This document shows positions 57,130-64,000 of a DNA stretch of 64,000 nucleotides, in pieces (the stretch's first letter is position 1; every line of letters starts with the position of its first letter). The stretch is taken from positions 24,111,267-24,175,266 of the forward strand of contig NC_056051.1 of NCBI RefSeq assembly GCF_004379255.2, read 5' to 3'. The position numbers and the translations under genes are program-made. This DNA is from Salvia splendens. Lineage: Eukaryota > Streptophyta > Magnoliopsida > Lamiales > Lamiaceae. Under the pieces are notes generated by a model. It saw nothing but the letters and a program-made list of their open reading frames with translations. It did no database searches and was not told the DNA's origin.

Positions 57130-59960
57130 ATGGCGTCGCTGAGGAAGAGGACCCAGGCTCCGAAGCCAGCTAATGACGCCAAGATCGCTCCCAAAAAGCG
57201 GCCCAGATCGAAGAAGCGAGAATCGGAGGATTACAGCGACACGCAATGCGAGAAATGCGGGTCGGGCGAGTACCCGTCGGAGCTCCTGTTGTGCGATGAA
57301 TGTGACCGTGGATTCCACCTCTTCTGCCTCCGGCCGGTTCTGGTCGCTGTTCCCAGAGGCAGCTGGTTCTGCCCCTCTTGCTCCAATCAACCAAATCCTC
57401 CAAGTATGTTTATTGATTTCGTTTTATTTTGATGAAATTTGGGGCTGATTTAGTGTTTTTTTTATTTTGTATCTGATGAATGGTGTGTAATTGCGTCATT
57501 TGACTCATTTCTTGAAATTGAGTTTCCCAGTTGTGTAAAGATTCAACCTTTTGCTCGGAAAATGGGTAATTCACAAGGGAAAGCATACATTTTGCAATGA
57601 AATTGAGATTGAGTGACATATCTACCTCTATCTATTGCCGTTTTCAATGTACTTATCGATTTCTGTAGGTCTGTTGTGAAATGGAGTGTTAATTACTACT
57701 CCATTTCTTAGTCTTTGCACAAGAATGGAGAACACCATAGCTGTGTTAATTCAGTTCAAAGGTCTTTTGCAATGTTTTCTGCATATTTTAGAGTTAAGTT
57801 TTGTGTTATTTCCAATGAGATTGTTTACATTTTATTGATTTTGATTTATATTGTTCTACAGTATGTGCTTTTTAAACATTATCTACTCTCTGTTGACTGT
57901 TGAGAAACATTATCTATCTTTAGTCGCATCACTTTACTAGAACTCAACACTTGACATTATTGCTACTTTGCCATGTGGTTTATGAGAAATAATTGCTTAT
58001 TGTCTTAAACAGTGTATATTTTGTTTCTAAGTTGGTCTTGATTTTTCATTAAATGGATTTTAGTTCCAAGGAACTGATCAGTATCTTCTGCTAAATATGA
58101 AATTTGCACCAGGGAAGGCATTAGTACAAAACTTTGCATGTCATTAACAAGCTCCATTGAAATGATCGAATGTAATTTCGTGCAGTCCTCAAGTCATATC
58201 TTGTCATGTTTATGATTTGTTCTTATATTTTATTTCTCTTGACCATGTTATGTGACTTGGCTTGAAAAAATATCAATTTCCAGGTTGATATGCTGATTAT
58301 TGATTGTATTAGATCATGAGATTGCATTATAATTAGGTTGGTTGGGCTTGCAGATTTGACTCTTGTGCAAACCAAAATAGTTGATTTTTTCCGCATACAA
58401 AGGTCTTCACGACCTGCCGAAAAGCTCAGTCAAGGTAAAAGGCATCACTTGGTTACATCATAGTAACATAATTGTTAGAGTTGCTGGCTCTTAATGATAT
58501 GTGTTCTCTGTTTATCATTCTTAGAATGTAAAAAGAAAAGAAGGCGAACTGGTGGCTTAGTGATGTCGAAGAAGAGAAGGAAGTTATTGCCTTTCATTCC
58601 AACTGAGGATTCTGATAGGAGATTGGAACAGATGGCATCTTTAGCTACAGCCCTGAATGCAACTGGGGCGGAATTCAGCAACGAGCTGACTTATACTTCG
58701 GGCATGGCTCCAAGATCAGCAAATTGTGCTACTCTTGAAAGAGACGGAATGCAGGTACTTTCAAATGCTATTTATCTATCTTGTCTGATATTAAGATTGT
58801 TGGGTTAGGTTATTCGTTGCAAGAGAAACAAGATTTAGTCTCTAGAGACAAACAACGTCATATACCTTGGTATTGAGCCCTTTAAGGAATCGACACGCTG
58901 CCCACCCACTGCCAATAACAACCACCCGAGGCTTCTCACCGGGCTTTGTTGCTTCAAGGGTAGGATACTTAAGATTCTCACATTGCAATCATCAAATTTC
59001 ACGTTTGAGGTTGTGGAGGAGCTCATAGGGCTGATAGAAATTGATATACGAGTATTTTTATTAGCGAACTTTCCCTTTGAACTTGGTCTAGAGACCTTGA
59101 TACCCCTTCTATGCGAAATCTCACATCTCATTTTGTCATTAGCTATAATCTGCTATATTGCGGAAGTCTGTATTTTATTTTGGTTATGGCATTTTAATCA
59201 CTGTACATTTCCTGAATTATTAGGTTATGTCAAAAGATGACACAGAAACTTTGAATCTCTGTAAGACTATGATGGAACGAGGTGAATGGCCACCTCTTAT
59301 GGTTGTGTTTGATCCACGCGAAGGGTGAGTATTCTTTCATCTTTCATGCTCATTCCTGTGTTATTGTGGTTATGCTGCAAGCCTCAACTGTTTTTCTTTT
59401 CTCGATTGGAATAGATTCACTGTGGAAGCAGATAGATGCATTCGAGACTTGACAATAATCACTGAGTATATTGGAGATGTTGATTTCCTGAAAAATCGAG
59501 AGCATGATGATGGTGATAGCATGATGACTCTTCTCACTGCTGCTGACATTTCTAAAAGTCTCGTTATCTGTCCAGATAAGCGAAGCAACATTGCTCGGTT
59601 CATCAATGGAATCAACAACCATGTTCAGTACGTTAATACTTATTCGCATAAAAGTCAGTTGGTTAGAGTTCCTATATATGACTGAAAAAAGTTGAATCAC
59701 TGTCTCATTCGTTGGTTTTTTGTCGGTTTTCTATTATCCCTTTGAATAGTAAGCATTATATGAGTGAGCTCTGCTGATATTCACCTATCCTCTGACACAG
59801 CGGTGGGAAGAAGAAGCAAAATGTGAAGTGTTTGAGGTTTGATGTCAATGGTGAGTGCCGTGTTCTCTTGATTGCAAGCCGTGACATCAGAAAAGGGGAG
59901 AGGCTATACTACGACTACAATGGATACGAAAATGAGTATCCTACAGAGCATTTTGTCTGA
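57130..59960 (+). CDS. ATXR6: ATXR6 histone H3 lysine-27 monomethyltransferase
   Basis: Exons 57130-57403, 58354-58434, 58524-58753, 59224-59324, 59415-59627 and 59801-59960 give 352 residues. ATXR5/6 deposit H3K27me1 on newly made H3.1 at replication forks and restrain heterochromatin re-replication (family knowledge). Residues 40-84 form a PHD finger, CEKC...[12 protein letters not shown]...[15 protein letters not shown] with the preceding Gln is a PCNA-interacting PIP box (QxxIxxFF). The SET domain follows with [37 protein letters not shown] and, at the end, [19 protein letters not shown]. The short basic N-terminus without an obvious plastid signal points to ATXR6 rather than ATXR5. An internal KKKRRR stretch in exon 3 could be a nuclear signal. 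Confidence 0.95.
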
Positions 59961-60707
59961 CCCCATCGGAGCTCCTTGGTGTTTCTGTTAACCACCTTTT
60001 TCCTTCTCCGGTCTAACTTTCGGATACATAACAGCTACATTTATTTTGAAACGCGCTCACCTCCAGGAAGGAGGCTCTGTAGCTGGTGCTGACATAACCA
60101 TTTTGTAATGTTTTTGTTATAATTTGGCACAAGCATTCTTGACATTATCTATTGCCATTGAAAGAAGATGAACATAGTTTTTTCATTTCTGTCTCAAGTT
60201 TTCAGGCAATGAAATTGTTGTAGAAACAATACTGCATATTTTTTGTCTTGTTTACAGATTCATTTTGTCAAGTTGAAGAGAGCTGGGGTACATTGTACCC
60301 ATAGGCTGTATTTACTTTGTGTATATTGACAAAATATATGATTTGAATCTTTGATGGATTAGATTATCAACCTAGTTCAAAGCTAATCATAGTAAACATA
60401 CATTGGTAGATGAAAATTCTTGTAGCACATCACATATATTGAGCACTTAAATGTCAAAAATAAGATCAATGTTAGGGGATTCTTTCTATTTTTTCTTTCC
60501 GAAGTGGTATGTCTAGAATATCAACATTCTCTTTCTTTTTTCTTATTCTAACTCATTATAAGTTTATTCTCATAAATCACATTTCTTACCACGTTGATTC
60601 CTAATTAAATTTACCTTGACTAAACCTGAATATATATTAAATATTCATCCTGCATATGTATCGCTAATTTAATTTTTCCTAATTATCTATTTAATTGGCC
60701 AAATATA
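59961..60707. other. 3' flank of ATXR6
   Basis: 3' UTR probably to about 60250, then AT-rich spacer with no other feature seen. Confidence 0.4.
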
Positions 60708-61139
60708 TAGGTGGACCTGCCCAAGGTTTACCGAACCGGCGGTTAAAACCAAAACCGTAGCCGCCGGTTACGGTTCCGAACAGAAACCGTCGATTTTTGA
60801 ACCGTGTTCGGTTCAGGTTCAAAAATTTTGGAACCGAAACCGTGCCGTAACCGCGAAAAACCACCGGAAAACCGTGAAACAAGCCGGAACCGCAAAAACC
60901 TAATGGTTCGGAACCGTGAAAAACCATAAAAAACCGTCGGTTTCGGTTTTGGAAATTTCCGAACCGGAACCGAACAGCAAGGGCGTGTTTCGCGGTTCCG
61001 GTTCCAAAACCGCCGGTTTCGGTTACGGTTCTGAACCGACGGTTTTGGAACCGGAACCACGAAACACCCTCGCGGTTCGGTTCCGGTTCGGAAATTTCCA
61101 AAACCTGAACTGGCGGTTCCTAAACCGTGGGCACCTCTA
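60708..61139. mobile_element. Short hAT-like element made of CCGGTT/AACCGG words
   Basis: About 430 bp, much GC-richer than its flanks. Left end TAGGTGGACCTGCCCAAGG and inverted right end TAGAGGTGCCCACGGTTTAG are similar with a small gap. The interior is almost wholly reiterated GAACCG, AACCGCCGG and CGGTTTCGGTT words on both strands, producing meaningless FGNFQNRNRR-like frames. No clear target duplication was found; the flanks share only ATATA. Confidence 0.6.
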
Positions 61140-64000
61140 GGTATATATATTCATTGAAATGTAATTTAATTTGACTAATTTTGGCCAATAATTAAATTTC
61201 TCAACTAACATGAGCCTATATTTTAGAACCACGAGATTAAGTAATTGCATTTTTTGTATGATTTTTATTTTATTAATTTTGGAATTCAACATATGCAATA
61301 TATTGTCTTCTGTATCATAACTTTAATTCGACCAAATTGAATTAATCAAAAAATATTTGTAGGAGTTCTGCAAGCAGTAAATATTGCTTTTCGCGAAAAA
61401 ATTGGGCTAGAAATAAAGGCCCAAGAAAGTCCTTAATATCAAGTTCAAAATTCTATCTCCATAATCAGCCCAAATTCTTAATATTGAAATGTCCAATTAA
61501 AATCAGAATGCTTAATTTTGAAATGTCCAATTAAATATAAGTAGTAATGTTTTAACAAGGTAAAGATGTGACAGAAGGAGCAGGCAGCCACCTAAATAAC
61601 CAAAAATCAATACACCCAATTATTTAATGAGAGAGAAAGAGTAATTATGATTTATGAATCAATTATAGGACCACACTATTCTTAGTCTACATCAATCCCA
61701 CCTTATGCAAATCTTGAATTTATATAGGGTGGTCCATTTAAAGCCCTTTTTGCCACTAGTCACTACTCACAAACCTTTGGTTTCTCTCTCACACACCAAT
61801 TGTACCATATTATATTGAAAGCCAAATTATCATAAAATTTATGAAATTCGGTTAAATTTTGGTCCATCACAACAAATAATACGATTGCCTATGTGTTATA
61901 TATTGATGAAGCTTTTCAAACAAACGACACCGTTTTATTTATGAATATACAACATCATTTAACTTATTAGCGGTGATGTCGACCTATGATTTCTAGGTTT
62001 CCTATCAGATACAATTTGATCCAAATTTCTTAACATGGATAATAGAGAACAAACTCAAATTTTATTATTTTTCTAACTGATTAATTTTTAAAGTTGCAGA
62101 ACGTACCAAAATTTGATCAAATTTCCTAAATTTTTTTTGACAATTTACCTTATAATCAAACCAACAAATTTTTCTCTCCCAATTCAGATTTTCTTATCAC
62201 TTTGGATATATATGGGATCATATATTCATATTTACCTTGCAACATCACAATTTTGACTTGGCCATGCTATACAGCCATAGACAATGATTATAATCATTAA
62301 TGTAGCATGCAATTTAATTCGGAAAATGAATTATAGTGGTCCTCTTTGGTAGGAAAATTAACGTGGTTGTAAGTATTTAGGATTTACAAGAGCTCAGATC
62401 CCTAAAACTCATTTATAGAGCATTTTTTATGTTTTCTTAAATCAACTATTTATATTTTCTTCTTTCACTAGTGTAAATTCAACATATGTATAAAACAGTT
62501 TTTTATGTTTAGGGTCTCAAGTATATTTTCTTGATACTTAATTGTTCAGTACATCTCAGGTAATTTTATTTCTAGCATCATCTTTTCTTAGATTTTTATT
62601 ATTTTTAAGTAAAATGTGCACGATTTATTTTATTGGACTCTTGAGAAATTGTTTTAGAAATCGGCACCAGAATTTAGGTTTCGGCCCACTTACAAAGATA
62701 TGAAGATTTTTTTTTTCTTTCGTAATGGAATAGTATATTTTATTACTCAACAATTTATATATTGCCCTTGATTTTACAATAAAATATTAAAGAATGAAAA
62801 ATTATTTATATGACATAATTATTTACTGGTGGTTCCAACTCATTAGAGTATGTGCACAAGATATTGGGAAAATCTCAAAATTAATCTGCATTTTATTCAA
62901 GATTTGCCTTTCTTGTTATATGAAAACGTTGGTCATATTTGATTAAATCAAAGTTATAAAGATATTAATTTAGATTTATATTGAAAATGGAAACCTAATA
63001 ATGGAGCCATTATAGACCATAAAATTGAATAATGCTCCCCTACCTTTCATCCAATCCTGAAAATCATTGGCAGCCAATTACATTCAATAATTATCCACTC
63101 AAATTTCCCAAATAGTCATCCATAGTATTGAAATTAAATCCCACAATCGAAAGTTTGTTGCCCTTTAATACTCTCTTTATCTATCAATAATGTATATGGA
63201 TTGACTATATTGGAAACTATTTTATGTAAAAATATGAGACCTTATGTTTCATTAAACATTATCTAAACTTTAGATGTATGCATGTCCAAGTACCCTTTTT
63301 AGAGAATTTTTAAGTAATTCACTAGGTATTTAAGTTGATAGGAGTTTTATTTTTCATGTTCGATCTCTGATCCTATGTCCCATCGCATTTGATTACACAT
63401 TCGGCAATTTCTATACTATGTTAGGTATTTAAGTTGTATTATGAGATATAAGGATTGACTTATTAGGTATTTAAGTTGATTTTGCATAATTCACAATTTT
63501 AACATGCCCATATATAACTTAGCAATCATAGAAATTCAAAACACTAATAAAAATGTGGAGTATATAAATCATATATCTTGTGCAACTAAGTACGTCCATC
63601 TGCATATGCGTTCGCTAAAACACGCAAAAAGTCGAAGATATTTGAAAGGTTTGGACACAACAATATGCAATGACAGATTCAGAAAATGGAACTCGTGGAA
63701 TTGAATACAGTGAAAAAGATTGTCGTTGACATCGAAAGGTAGAGACAGTGCACATGACGAATTAAAAAGTAGATGTTGAAAAGGGCCAATCCAAGCTTAA
63801 AAACAAAAAGTTTAGTGGGTACCCATCCCTAATTAATCCTAATTCATAGAAATGCAACCATCAAAGGCCCACCCCTAAAACTTGTTTGGTGCTCACTGTC
63901 CATATTATGCTACATAAATTATTATTTCTACTTTTTACAAATAATATTAATTCAAATCTCTGTGAAAAAATCCATCCACTCGTGCTACATTGGACTATTC
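61140..64000. other. AT-rich gene-free right end of window
   Basis: No coding region, tandem repeat or transposon end that I can support in about 2.9 kb. It may include the distal promoter of a gene beyond the window. Confidence 0.45.

Noticed and set aside
58800..59223. Coding sequence inside ATXR6 intron 3
   Set aside because: Open frames here lack SET or PHD motifs; skipping 58754-59223 joins the conserved parts exactly in frame.
60691..61140. Three overlapping frames rich in Phe/Arg/Asn/Gly
   Set aside because: Translations of reiterated AACCG/CGGTT words in the hAT-like element, not proteins.
1..64000. CRISPR arrays, bacterial operons, rRNA or tRNA genes
   Set aside because: The window is plant nuclear DNA; no spaced direct-repeat array, rRNA or complete tRNA cloverleaf was seen.

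Overview
The window is nuclear DNA from a flowering plant, very probably a eudicot. The genes have GT-AG introns and encode plant-specific families (S40/DUF584, YSL, ATXR6, PHOX-type PB1/TPR). They are separated by AT-rich spacers full of plant transposons: Copia, TRIM, SINE, Stowaway, hAT and Harbinger. An asterid such as a member of the Lamiales is my guess, but the sequence alone does not settle it.

Layout, left to right. 1-2615 (+): 3' part of a TBC-domain Rab GTPase-activating protein. 3088-4256 (-): tail-anchored cytochrome b5. 6231-14376: transposon district holding a Stowaway MITE and a complete, very young Ty1/Copia retrotransposon (7354-12683), apparently inserted in the remains of an older LTR element. 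16793-17416 (+): intronless S40-type senescence regulator. 19709-22127 (-): Yellow Stripe-like metal-nicotianamine transporter with intact splice sites but four frame disruptions. 24706-27296 (-): oxalyl-CoA decarboxylase / 2-hydroxyacyl-CoA lyase. 30345-33254 (+): MFSD5-type major facilitator, followed by a SINE. 34641-35889 (-): small F-box protein. 37278-38997: non-autonomous hAT element carrying a solo LTR. 39634-40044: TRIM. 41353-43457 (+): CDC14/SIN-component-like protein. 46600-49001 (+): PHOX1/3/4-like TPR-PB1 protein. 50279-51724: second hAT-like element. 52194-52445: Harbinger transposase relic. 53133-55995 (-): 3'-5' exonuclease with a Mut7-C domain. 57130-59960 (+): ATXR6 H3K27 monomethyltransferase. 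60708-61139: third, motif-rich hAT-like element. The last 2.9 kb shows no gene.

The genes are ordinary dispersed plant genes, with no operon-like logic. All exon models were assembled by hand from splice consensus and reading-frame arithmetic; each multi-exon gene given here closes in frame except the YSL locus. I found no evidence for a wholly new multi-gene system. The most interesting material is the freshly damaged YSL locus with a second YSL relic nearby, a run of three adjacent perfect hairpins at 18854-18935, and three hAT-like elements each built from its own short reiterated motif.
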